Assembly: GCA_035462025.1 (NCBI GenBank)
Contig: DATHUR010000049.1
Span: 1 to 59,956 of the forward strand
Origin: Egicoccus sp035462025
GTDB lineage: Bacteria; Actinomycetota; Nitriliruptoria; Nitriliruptorales; Nitriliruptoraceae
DNA length: 59,956 nt
Direction: 5' to 3'
Shown: positions 49,788 through 59,761 of the stretch, piece after piece
Layout: each line of letters opens with the position of its first letter
Numbering within the stretch: position 1 is the first letter of the stretch
The notes under the pieces: model-generated
What the model saw: the letters and a program-made list of their open reading frames with translations, nothing else
The model's database searches: none
What the model was told of the DNA's origin: nothing
Translations under genes and position numbers: made by a program

Positions 49788-50361
49788 TGACGCCCTGCGA
49801 CACGGCGCCGGCGCGGTTGCGCACGCCGAGCTTGTCGTACAGCTCCTGCGCGTACGCCTTGACGGTGCGCTCGGTGACGCCGAGCTGCTCGCCGATCTCG
49901 GAGTTGGTCATGCCGTCGGCCATGCCTTCGAGCACCTGCTGCTGGCGCGGCGAGAGGTGCGGGCCGGTTTCGACCTTGGGCATCTCGAACACCATCGTGG
50001 CGTCCTCGGGCTGCATCGCGGCCGCCGGGTCCTCGAGGGTGGCCGTCAGCGGACCGAAGCTGATGCGGTCGCCGTGGCGGACCACCGTGGGGCCGGTGAT
50101 GGCCTCGTTGTTGACCTTGGTGCCGGAGCTCGAGCCGAGGTCGGTGACGATCAGCACGTTGCCGTCCTTGCGGATCTCGGCGTGGACTCGCGAGATCCGG
50201 GGGTCGGGCAGCACGTAGCCGTTGTCCTCGCGTCGGCCGAGCGTCGCGACGTCCTGGTCGACCCGCAGGCGCAGGCCGGCGAGGATCGGGTCGTCGAAGC
50301 GGAGGGTCGGAACGGGGACGATCTTCTGGGCCTTGGGGGCCGGTGCCGGCGTGGACTGCAC
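49771..50361 (-). CDS. FHA domain fused to LuxR-type helix-turn-helix
   Basis: 196 residues. FHA domain (about 20-112) with GRREDNGYVLPDPRISRVHAEI, in which the phosphothreonine-binding Arg, Ser and His are present, and DLGSSSGTKVNN. After a short linker there is a LuxR/GerE domain (about 135-190) with LSPRQQQVLEGMADGMTNSEIGEQLGVTERTVKAY. It could bind a phosphothreonine partner, for instance of the Ser/Thr kinase, and regulate transcription. GTG 50361 with GGAGA upstream. No receiver domain, which sets it apart from NarL-type regulators. Confidence 0.9.
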   Translation of the reverse strand: MQSTPAPAPKAQKIVPVPTLRFDDPILAGLRLRVDQDVATLGRREDNGYVLPDPRISRVHAEIRKDGNVLIVTDLGSSSGTKVNNEAITGPTVVRHGDRISFGPLTATLEDPAAAMQPEDATMVFEMPKVETGPHLSPRQQQVLEGMADGMTNSEIGEQLGVTERTVKAYAQELYDKLGVRNRAGAVSQGVKLGLL

Positions 50362-50483
50362 AGCGTCTCCTCGTGCTCTAGCGCTCGACTGGCTGGGTTC
50401 CGTCGAGCTGGGGTGCCCGCTGGGGGGCGTCGCAACTATGGCCGATAGCCACCGCCGTACGGCAGCCGCCGCACGGCCGGGAG

Positions 50484-50517
50484 GACTGGCCGTTCTGTGG
50501 TGGTCGAACGGCCAGTC
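50484..50517. promoter_or_regulatory. 11-bp perfect inverted repeat before the USP-like gene
   Basis: Arms 50484-50494 and 50507-50517 with a 12-base spacer (centres about 23 bases apart, two helical turns), in the divergent gap between the FHA-LuxR and USP-like genes. Candidate operator or leader hairpin. Confidence 0.4.
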
Positions 50518-50580
50518 GAAGGAAACCCTTGGTCATCCGGGGCGCATGCGGCAGGCTGCGCTCGGCAGAGGGAGGTCACC

Positions 50581-51048
50581 GTGGGTCGGTGCCTGATCGT
50601 CGCGAACCAGACGCTGGGCGGCGCGGAACTCGACACCGCGATCCGCCAGCGCGTCGCGGACGGCAAGCGCAACTTCTACGTCGTGGTCCCGATGACGGAG
50701 CTGGGCTACGAGGTGGCGGTGTGGTCGCCGCCGGACCCCTTCTTCGCCCTGCCCGCGATCCCCATGGACGACATCGGCGATGCACGCGCCGAGGCGCAGC
50801 AGCGCGGCGAGACGCGGCTGGCCCGCATGCTCGAGCGCCTGCGTGAACTCGGCGGATCGGCCGACGGCGAGCTGGGCGATCCCGACGGCGCCGAGGCGGT
50901 CAGGCAGGTGCTCGAGCACGTGGTCGTCGACGAGGTGATCGTGTCGACGCTGCCGGTCGGCATCTCGCGCTGGCTCAAGCTCGACCTGCCCAGCCGCATC
51001 GCCCGGGCCGTCGACGTCCCCGTCACCACCATCATCGCCGAAGAGTGA
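50581..51048 (+). CDS. Uncharacterised USP-like alpha/beta protein
   Basis: 155 residues. Begins GRCLIVANQTLGGAELDTAI, has an FYVVVPMTE strand, and ends with VVDEVIVSTLPVGISRWLKLDLPSRIARAVDVPVTTIIAEE, which resembles the nucleotide-binding end of universal stress proteins. No membrane helix. I cannot assign a function. GTG 50581 is supported by GGGAGG five to six bases upstream. It ends four bases before the convergent phosphofructokinase gene. Confidence 0.75.
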   Translation: MGRCLIVANQTLGGAELDTAIRQRVADGKRNFYVVVPMTELGYEVAVWSPPDPFFALPAIPMDDIGDARAEAQQRGETRLARMLERLRELGGSADGELGDPDGAEAVRQVLEHVVVDEVIVSTLPVGISRWLKLDLPSRIARAVDVPVTTIIAEE

Positions 51049-51052
51049 CGCA

Positions 51053-53284
<2,232 letters not shown>

Positions 53285-53313
53285 GGTGGGGCTTTCGTGG
53301 TCGAAGCGTGTAG

Positions 53314-55959
53314 TTAGCGCGAACCGGGCGACTCGGCAAGCGGGGCCGCCCGGATGAACACGGCAGTCGTGCGGGCCGGCACCGAGAACGCCCGGTCGGC
53401 CGGGACGAACACCGCCCGGCGCACGACCGGGTCGCTCGACTGCCGCAACACCGGATGCAGCGACCACCCGTCGCCCAGGGCCGGCTCGTGCAGCTGCCAG
53501 GGCGAGGTCGAGGCGTTGCACACCACCACCACCTCGTCGGTGGCCGTCCCACCCCCGGTCAGCGACATCACCACGATGCCGAGCGGCGCTTCGGGCCCGG
53601 TCGCGTGGAAGCGCACCTGGGCCTGCACGGCGGCCGCGTCGGGGAGCCGGAACCGCGGCGAGGACGCCCGCACCCGCAGCATCTCGCGCAGGTGGTCCCG
53701 GCAGCGGGCGATGTCGCCCGGCGCGGGTGCCGGCACGGCGCGAAGCAGGGTCCGCATCACCTCGTAGTGCTCGCCGTTCTTCTCGGCCGGCGGCAGACCG
53801 ATCCCCCAGTTCGAGGTCGTGCCGGTCCAGTCGAGGCGGTTGAACCAGTCCCCCGACGCGTAGCTGTCGCGGTCGAGCGACTTCGAGCGCAGCAGGTCAC
53901 AGCCGGCATGGAAGAACGGCGTGCCCTGGGCCAGCGCGACCAGCGACAGCGCGAGGTTGTGGACGCGCACGCGCTGGTGCATCGGGGTGTCGAGCGGCAG
54001 CTTGGCCTGCACGGCGTCGAAGAGGGTCTCGTTGTCGTGGGCGCTGACGTAGGCGACCTGCTCGACGGGCGAGGCGGTGAAGCCGGCGGGCACGCCGTCG
54101 TAGACGAGGTCGCGACCCGCACGGACGTCGCCGTCGGCGGTCTCGAACCGGTAGTCGGCCAGGCTGCCCGCCAGACCCAGACGCACCAGGTCGGTGAGCC
54201 GGCGGGCATCGGCGGCCTGTTCGGTGGCGCTGCCCTGGTCGGTCTCGTTCGGGTCGACGGCCAGGCCGGTCGCGAACCCCTGCCGGCGCAGGTCACCGAA
54301 CGGGCTCCCACCCCGCGTCGCGTCGCGCAGGCGGTCGTCGAACAGGCCGATGCCGGCACCCGCCATGGTGCGCTGGGTGGCCTGGACGAAGCGCGTGTCG
54401 TCGGCCACCTCGCCGAACTCCCAGCCCTCGCCGTAGAGCACGATGCGGCGACCGTCGACCCCGTCAGCCTCGGGGGTCAGTTCGTCGAGGGCGGCGCGGA
54501 TCCGGGTCATCAATGCCTTCGGGTGATGGCCCATCAGGTCGAACCGGAACCCGTCGACGCGGTGGTCGCGGGCCCAGGTCAGCACCGAATCGACCACCAG
54601 GCGGGCGGTCATCGCGTGCTCGGTGGCCGTGTTGGGGCAGCAGGTCGAGGTCTCGACCCCGCCGGACGCGCACAGCCGGTGGTGGTAGCCAGGGACGATG
54701 CGGTCGAGCACGCTGCCCGGGTCCTGGCCGGCGGCATGGGTGTGGTTGTAGACCACGTCGACCACGACCCGCAGCCCCATGCGGTTGAGGGCCGCCACCA
54801 TGCGCCGGAACTCGACGACACGGGCTCCGCCGTCGGGGTCGGCGGCGTAGGACCCCTCGGGCACGCTCCAGTGCCACGGGTCGTAGCCCCAGTTGAACCC
54901 GTCGCGCCCGGCGACGGCGGTGACGGCGGCCTGCGGTGCGTCCGACGCCGGATCGTCGGGCGGGACGATCGCCGGTTCGTCCCGGTCCTCCGGCCGGTCG
55001 GGAACGGTGGCGAAGTCGAAGACCGGCAGCAGATGCACGTGGGTCAGTCCCGCCTCGGCCAGCCCCCGCAGGTGGCGCAGCCCGGCGGAATCGGGCAGGT
55101 CGAACGCGGTGTAGCGGCCCCGGTGCGCTTCGGCCACCTCGGGGTCGGCGGTCGAGAAGTCGCGGACGTGCAACTCGTAGACGACCAGGTCGCGCTGGCC
55201 GGCGAAGGCGGGCTTGACGAGGTCGCTCCAACCCGGTGGGGCGAGGTCGGGGTCGCCGAGACGGACGATCTGGCTGCGGGCCGAGTCGGCGGACAGCGCG
55301 ACCGACCACGGGTCGGTGACGAGGTTGGTCTCGATGCGGTCGGAGTCGGGCGCGTAGACCTCGACCTCGAACAGGTAGTAGCGCCGGTCCCAGTCGGCCT
55401 CCCCCGTGCACGACCAGACACCGTCGCGGCGGGTCATCTGCACGACCACGGACCGCAGCGCCGGATCGGGCCCGGCGAACAGGTGCAGCGCCACCCGGCG
55501 GGCCGTCGGCGCCCAGACCCTCACCTCCGGCACGCGGTCGTGCCACACGACCCCGAGGGGCACGTCGGTGGCATAGCGCTCGTCGAGCAGGCCCGGCATC
55601 TGGACGCCGGTGGCCCGCACGACGCGCCCATCGCCGTCGACGGCCGAGACGCCGAGCTGTCCCCGCACCCAGCAGTCGAGGTCGAGGTCGGCCGGCACGG
55701 CGAGCGCCGCCGTCCCGGCGAGGTGGAACCAGCCGTCGCGGCCGCTCACGGCGGCCGGCAGTCCGCCGGGTACCACCTCGAGGTCGACGCTGCGCAGACC
55801 GGCGGCGCGGACCTCGTCGCCCGCGAGATGCAGGCCGCCGTCGGGCGCGAGGTGCAGCCGGTAGCGCCGGCCAGGGTCCGTGGCCCACGGCCACGCGACG
55901 TGACCAGTGGTGACGGCGTGTGCGCGCCGGGCCCGGAAGTCGCGGTCGGTCGGGTTCAG
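53314..55959 (-). CDS. Pullulanase-type glycoside hydrolase family 13, probable CTG start
   Basis: 881 residues. N-terminal carbohydrate-binding and E-set-like domains (to about 230), then a GH13 barrel: YELHVRDFS, the YNWGYDP-like FNWGYDPWHW, VDVVYNHTH, DGFRFDLMG (nucleophile Asp), YGEGWEFGE (acid Glu), and SAHDNETLFD (Asp). It cleaves alpha-1,6 links in glycogen, starch or pullulan; no signal peptide, so cytosolic. The first usual start, GTG 55776, would remove a conserved N-terminal segment (AWPWATDPGRRYRLHLAPDGG). That frame is open up to CTG 55959, which overlaps the upstream TGA (CTGA) and has no ATG, GTG or TTG alternative. Confidence 0.9.
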   Translation of the reverse strand: MNPTDRDFRARRAHAVTTGHVAWPWATDPGRRYRLHLAPDGGLHLAGDEVRAAGLRSVDLEVVPGGLPAAVSGRDGWFHLAGTAALAVPADLDLDCWVRGQLGVSAVDGDGRVVRATGVQMPGLLDERYATDVPLGVVWHDRVPEVRVWAPTARRVALHLFAGPDPALRSVVVQMTRRDGVWSCTGEADWDRRYYLFEVEVYAPDSDRIETNLVTDPWSVALSADSARSQIVRLGDPDLAPPGWSDLVKPAFAGQRDLVVYELHVRDFSTADPEVAEAHRGRYTAFDLPDSAGLRHLRGLAEAGLTHVHLLPVFDFATVPDRPEDRDEPAIVPPDDPASDAPQAAVTAVAGRDGFNWGYDPWHWSVPEGSYAADPDGGARVVEFRRMVAALNRMGLRVVVDVVYNHTHAAGQDPGSVLDRIVPGYHHRLCASGGVETSTCCPNTATEHAMTARLVVDSVLTWARDHRVDGFRFDLMGHHPKALMTRIRAALDELTPEADGVDGRRIVLYGEGWEFGEVADDTRFVQATQRTMAGAGIGLFDDRLRDATRGGSPFGDLRRQGFATGLAVDPNETDQGSATEQAADARRLTDLVRLGLAGSLADYRFETADGDVRAGRDLVYDGVPAGFTASPVEQVAYVSAHDNETLFDAVQAKLPLDTPMHQRVRVHNLALSLVALAQGTPFFHAGCDLLRSKSLDRDSYASGDWFNRLDWTGTTSNWGIGLPPAEKNGEHYEVMRTLLRAVPAPAPGDIARCRDHLREMLRVRASSPRFRLPDAAAVQAQVRFHATGPEAPLGIVVMSLTGGGTATDEVVVVCNASTSPWQLHEPALGDGWSLHPVLRQSSDPVVRRAVFVPADRAFSVPARTTAVFIRAAPLAESPGSR

Positions 55960-56882
55960 ACCAGGCGTCCCATGAGCGCGACGCCGTCAAGGTCGTCGTG
56001 CAGCAGGTGCTGCAGGAAGACGCGCTCGACGCCGAGGCCGGCGAGTTCGTCGAGCCGCTCGGCCGCCTGCTCCACCGTGCCCATGACGGCGATCGCGCGG
56101 CGCTTGTCGATCCAGGCGTCGAGAGGTTCGTCGCTGCCGCCGTACGCATGGAGGCGGCCGGCCCGCTCGCGGAAGTCGGCCTCGTCCTCGCCCAGCACGC
56201 ACCCGGTCATGATCGAGAACCGCAGCGGCTCACGGCCGGCCCCCTCGCAGGCGCGCATCACGTTGGCGCGGCGCCGGCGGATCTCGTCGTTGGTCGGGTA
56301 GACGGTGTTGTACTCGTCGGCGAACCGGGCGGCGAGGGCCACCGCACGCGGCCCGGCGCGGCCGCCGAGGATGATCGGCAACCGCTCCTGGACCGGCTTC
56401 GGTCGCGCCTCGCAGTCGCTGAGCCGGAAGTGCTCGCCCGCGAAGTCGAACCGTTCCTCCTCGAACTGGCGCCGGATGATCTCGAGCTGTTCGGCGAACA
56501 CGTCGTAGCGGGTGCCGACGTCGTGGAACGGAAACCCGTAGGTGCGGTGCTCGAGGTCGTGCCATCCGGCGCCGAGGCCGAGCTCGACGCGACCGCCCGA
56601 CACGTGGTCGGCGGTGACGACGTTCTTGGCCAGCACGGACGGATGACGGAACGACGTCGGCGACACCATGGTCCCCAGGCGCAGACGGCTGGTGGCGGCC
56701 CCGAGTGCGGTCAGGGTCGCCCAGGCGTCGAGGGCGCTGCGTTCCGTGTGGCTGCTCACCGACTGGTAGTGGTCCGAGCGGAACAACCCCTCGAGGCCGG
56801 CCTGTTCGGCCGTGCTCGCCAGGTCGAGCCACTGCGGCCAGGTGACGCTCTCCTGGCCCTCGATCATCAGGTTGATGCGCAC
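55956..56882 (-). CDS. LLM class F420-dependent oxidoreductase
   Basis: 308 residues and a luciferase-like barrel. INLMIEGQESVTWPQWLDLASTAEQAGLEGLFRSDHY start, LRLGTMVSPTSFRHPSVLAKNVVTADHVSGGRVELGLGAGW, and LPIILGGRAGPRAVALAARFADEYN, all typical of TIGR-type F420-dependent LLM enzymes. The substrate is unknown. GTG 56882 has AAGGA seven bases upstream and fits the conserved first strand better than ATG 56918. Its TGA overlaps the CTG of the pullulanase gene. Confidence 0.9.
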   Translation of the reverse strand: MRINLMIEGQESVTWPQWLDLASTAEQAGLEGLFRSDHYQSVSSHTERSALDAWATLTALGAATSRLRLGTMVSPTSFRHPSVLAKNVVTADHVSGGRVELGLGAGWHDLEHRTYGFPFHDVGTRYDVFAEQLEIIRRQFEEERFDFAGEHFRLSDCEARPKPVQERLPIILGGRAGPRAVALAARFADEYNTVYPTNDEIRRRRANVMRACEGAGREPLRFSIMTGCVLGEDEADFRERAGRLHAYGGSDEPLDAWIDKRRAIAVMGTVEQAAERLDELAGLGVERVFLQHLLHDDLDGVALMGRLV

Positions 56883-56962
56883 CGGTGGTCCTTCACGACA
56901 GCGATGGTCGTCCGCCATACAAGCGGTCCCACGCGGTCGCCGCGACCGTCCGACCCCGCCAG

Positions 56963-56968
56963 TAGGGT
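56963..56968 (+). promoter_or_regulatory. Candidate -10 box (TAGGGT) of the aldo/keto reductase gene
   Basis: TAGGGT 34 bases before the GTG at 57003, in the divergent gap with the LLM gene. Confidence 0.4.
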
Positions 56969-57002
56969 CGCCGCCACGTACCCGACGACGTGGAGCGCAA
57001 TC

Positions 57003-57950
57003 GTGGAGTACCGCCGCCTGGGCGACAGCGGGCTCGTGGTGTCGGTGGCCGGGCTGGGCTGCAACAACTTCGGCCGCCGCCTCGACATCGACGGGTCGCG
57101 ACGGGTGGTCGACGCGGCACTGGACGCGGGCATCACGCTGTTCGACACCGCCGACATGTACGGCGACTCCGAGTTGCACCTCGGCGAGCTCCTGCAGGGA
57201 CGCCGCGACGACGTCGTGATCGCGACCAAGTTCGGCATGCACGCCGACCACAACGGCCCCGACTGGCAGGCCCGCGGCTCACGCGCCTACATCCGCCGCG
57301 CGGTCGAGTCGTCGCTGCGACGACTGCGCACCGACTGGATCGACCTGTACCAGCTGCACCGTCCCGACCCGGACACGCCGATCGAGGAGACCCTCGCGGC
57401 GCTGACCGAACTGGTCCACGAGGGCAAGATCCGCTACCTCGGCTCGTCCAACCTCACCGGGTGGCAGATCGCGGACGCGGACTGGACCGCGTCGTCGTCG
57501 GGGTACGAGCGCTTCATCAGCGCGCAGAACCACTACAGCCTGCTCGAACGCGGCGTCGAGGCCGAGGTGATCGGTGCGTGCGAGCGGTTCGGGATCGGGA
57601 TGCTGCCCTACTTCCCGTTGGCCAGCGGCCTGCTGACCGGCAAGTACCGCCGCGGCGAGGGCGCTCCCGAGGGGACGCGCCTGGGCGGCTCCCCGCGCGC
57701 GGACCGGTGGTTGCGCGACGACTACTTCGACGTCGTCGAGGCACTCGGGGCCTACGCGCACAAGCGGGGCGTCGGCCTGCTCGACGTGGCGCTCGGCGGG
57801 CTGGCCGCCCAGCCGGCCGTGTCGTCGGTCATCGCGGGCGCGACCCGGCCCGAGCAGATCGAGGCCAACGTGGCCGCGACCGCATGGTCCCCGAGCGAGG
57901 ACGACCTGGCCGAGCTCGACCGGATCGCCCCCACGGCGCGGTCGAGCTGA
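57003..57950 (+). CDS. Aldo/keto reductase
   Basis: 315 residues. MEYRRLGDSGLVVSVAGLGCNNFG start; catalytic Asp and Tyr in LFDTADMYGDSELHLGE; Lys in IATKFGM; His in LYQLHRPDPDTPIEET; and the cofactor segment SSVIAGATRPEQIEANV. GTG start with GGAG upstream. Divergent from the LLM oxidoreductase; a shared redox role is possible but not shown. Confidence 0.93.
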   Translation: MEYRRLGDSGLVVSVAGLGCNNFGRRLDIDGSRRVVDAALDAGITLFDTADMYGDSELHLGELLQGRRDDVVIATKFGMHADHNGPDWQARGSRAYIRRAVESSLRRLRTDWIDLYQLHRPDPDTPIEETLAALTELVHEGKIRYLGSSNLTGWQIADADWTASSSGYERFISAQNHYSLLERGVEAEVIGACERFGIGMLPYFPLASGLLTGKYRRGEGAPEGTRLGGSPRADRWLRDDYFDVVEALGAYAHKRGVGLLDVALGGLAAQPAVSSVIAGATRPEQIEANVAATAWSPSEDDLAELDRIAPTARSS

Positions 57951-58006
57951 GCACGGGCGGCCACCGCTCGGCGTTCGGTGCGACGGCAGCGATGACCACG
58001 ATCGCC

Positions 58007-58043
58007 TGCAATAACCGTGCAAATCCGGACAACTTCGTGCAAA
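58007..58043. repeat. Three TGCAA direct repeats in an AT-richer island
   Basis: TGCAA at 58007, 58018 and 58038: spacings 11 and 20 bases, close to one and two helical turns. The stretch is the most AT-rich of the region and lies 50-85 bases before the GGDEF gene, so it may be a regulator site or promoter. Confidence 0.45.
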
Positions 58044-58092
58044 GCTCCCGGCCGAACCCCGATCCCGGCATCGGCGACAGGAAGGCCGTGTC

Positions 58093-59586
58093 CTGGCTGC
58101 CCGCCTGCGACGAGTGCTGCTGGCCCTGACCGCGGCCGCCGGCGTCGTGCTGGTCGCGGCCGCCGCGTACGCATTCCTCGACGGCGAGCCGATTGCCGGT
58201 TGGCATGTGCTTGGAGTCGTCGGGGCCGGCGTGTTCGTCACCGCCTTCCCGCTGGTGCTGGGTTCGGGCCGCTCACGCGCCGCGTACGTGCTCGACGGGG
58301 TGGTGTTCGTGATGGCGGCGCTGCTGCTGCCGTTCCCCGACGCCCTGTTGGCGGTGACGTTGCCGACCGTGGTGTTCGAACTCGTCTCGGCCCGGCGCGA
58401 CCTCGACCGGCGGCTGTACTTCGCCGCGGGGACGACCCTGTCCAACCTCGTGGCCCTCGGCCTGTTCTCGCTCGTGGCTGCCGTGACCGACCGCGACCTC
58501 GTGCTCGTGCCGGTCGCCGTGGCCTGCGCCTTCGTCGGTATCGCCGTCTACCACGCCGGCATGATCGGGCTGGCGCGGCTGGGCGGGGTGCCCTGGTCGC
58601 CGAACGACGGGGTGCTCGCCTTCTTGCTGCCGGCGGCCGGGATCTATGCCGCCTCGGCGGCCGTGGGCGCCGGACTGGCCCTGATCGGCGAGCGTGGCGC
58701 GGTCGAGTTCCTGGTGGCGCTGGCGATCGCGATGGCGTTCCACGTGTTGTACTGGGAGTACTGCAACATGGTGCTGGCGCGCACGCGCACCGATCGCCTG
58801 TTCGGCCTCGCCACCGAGTTGCCGGGGCTGAGTACGGCCGACGCCGTCGAGCGACGGGCGACCACGGTGGCAGCCGACCTACTGCAGTGCGACCGGGTGG
58901 ACATCCTCGAGCAGCCTCCGGCGCCGCCCGAGATCACCGCGGCGATGAACGTCCGTGGCCGGGTCCGCTGGCTGGTGCCGAGTTCGGCACTGTCGAACAT
59001 CCGTGGTGCCGCCGAGGAGGAGCGACGGGCGTTGCAGGCGGTCGCGCGGGTCGCCGCCAGTGCGCTCGAACGGCTCGACCTCGAGGCGGAACTGCGGGCC
59101 GAGTCGCGTCGCGATCCGCTCACCGGGGTGCTCAACCGGGCCGCCTTCGACGGCGAACTGCGCGCCGCCATCGCGCGGGCGCGTCGCGATCAGCGCAGCT
59201 TCGCCATCGCCTACGGCGACCTCGACGGGTTCAAGCCGATCAACGACGACCACGGCCACCAGGTGGGCGACGAGGTGCTGCGCCACGTGGCCGAGCGTCT
59301 GCGGTCGGGCAGCCGGGCCGGGGACGTCGTGGCACGGATCGGCGGCGACGAGTTCGTGCTGCTGCTCCACCCGCCTGCCGGTGAACTCGACGTCGCCGCC
59401 GCGGTGTCGCGCGCGCAGGCCGAGGTGGCGGCGCCGATGACGGTCGACGGCCGCCGACTGCAGGTCGGGATCAGCCTGGGTGCGGCGTCCTGGCCCGAGG
59501 ACGGCGACACCCCGCAGGCACTGATCCGCGCCGCGGACCTGCGCATGTACGAGGCGAAACGTCGGGGACGCGACGCCGAACGGTGA
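58093..59586 (+). CDS. Membrane GGDEF diguanylate cyclase, start uncertain (CTG or GTG)
   Basis: About 497 residues. Seven or eight membrane helices (about 10-230), a short GAF-like or linker region, then a GGDEF domain (about 335-495): RRDPLTGVLNRAAFDGEL, YGDLDGFKPINDDHGHQVGDEVL, and the intact RIGGDEF. It should make cyclic di-GMP from GTP. GTG 58114 is the first usual start, but no ribosome site is near it. CTG 58093 has AGGAAGG seven bases upstream and adds the basic residues (AARLRR) expected before a first membrane helix, so I prefer it with caution. Confidence 0.85.
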   Translation: MAARLRRVLLALTAAAGVVLVAAAAYAFLDGEPIAGWHVLGVVGAGVFVTAFPLVLGSGRSRAAYVLDGVVFVMAALLLPFPDALLAVTLPTVVFELVSARRDLDRRLYFAAGTTLSNLVALGLFSLVAAVTDRDLVLVPVAVACAFVGIAVYHAGMIGLARLGGVPWSPNDGVLAFLLPAAGIYAASAAVGAGLALIGERGAVEFLVALAIAMAFHVLYWEYCNMVLARTRTDRLFGLATELPGLSTADAVERRATTVAADLLQCDRVDILEQPPAPPEITAAMNVRGRVRWLVPSSALSNIRGAAEEERRALQAVARVAASALERLDLEAELRAESRRDPLTGVLNRAAFDGELRAAIARARRDQRSFAIAYGDLDGFKPINDDHGHQVGDEVLRHVAERLRSGSRAGDVVARIGGDEFVLLLHPPAGELDVAAAVSRAQAEVAAPMTVDGRRLQVGISLGAASWPEDGDTPQALIRAADLRMYEAKRRGRDAER

Positions 59587-59589
59587 TCG

Positions 59590-59652
59590 GGCCGAAACCT
59601 CGGGTCACGAGGTGGCCGCCGATGGTCCCACCGGGTTGGGGACCTTTCGGCC
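59590..59652. terminator. Nested inverted repeats after the GGDEF gene
   Basis: The outer arms 59590-59597 and 59645-59652 (8 bp, perfect) enclose an inner 6-bp hairpin (59624-59629 with 59639-59644) that is followed by TTT. Three bases after the stop at 59586. It could be a terminator; alternatively a regulator site for the next gene. Confidence 0.35.
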
Positions 59653-59761
59653 ACAACAACGGGGCTTGCGCCTGCGGACGCAGGTGACGTGGGCGTCGAC
59701 ACTTCCTTCCAACGGCACGACGAGGAGCGCGTGCCCCGGCCCACTGAAAGAGGGCAGCCAC

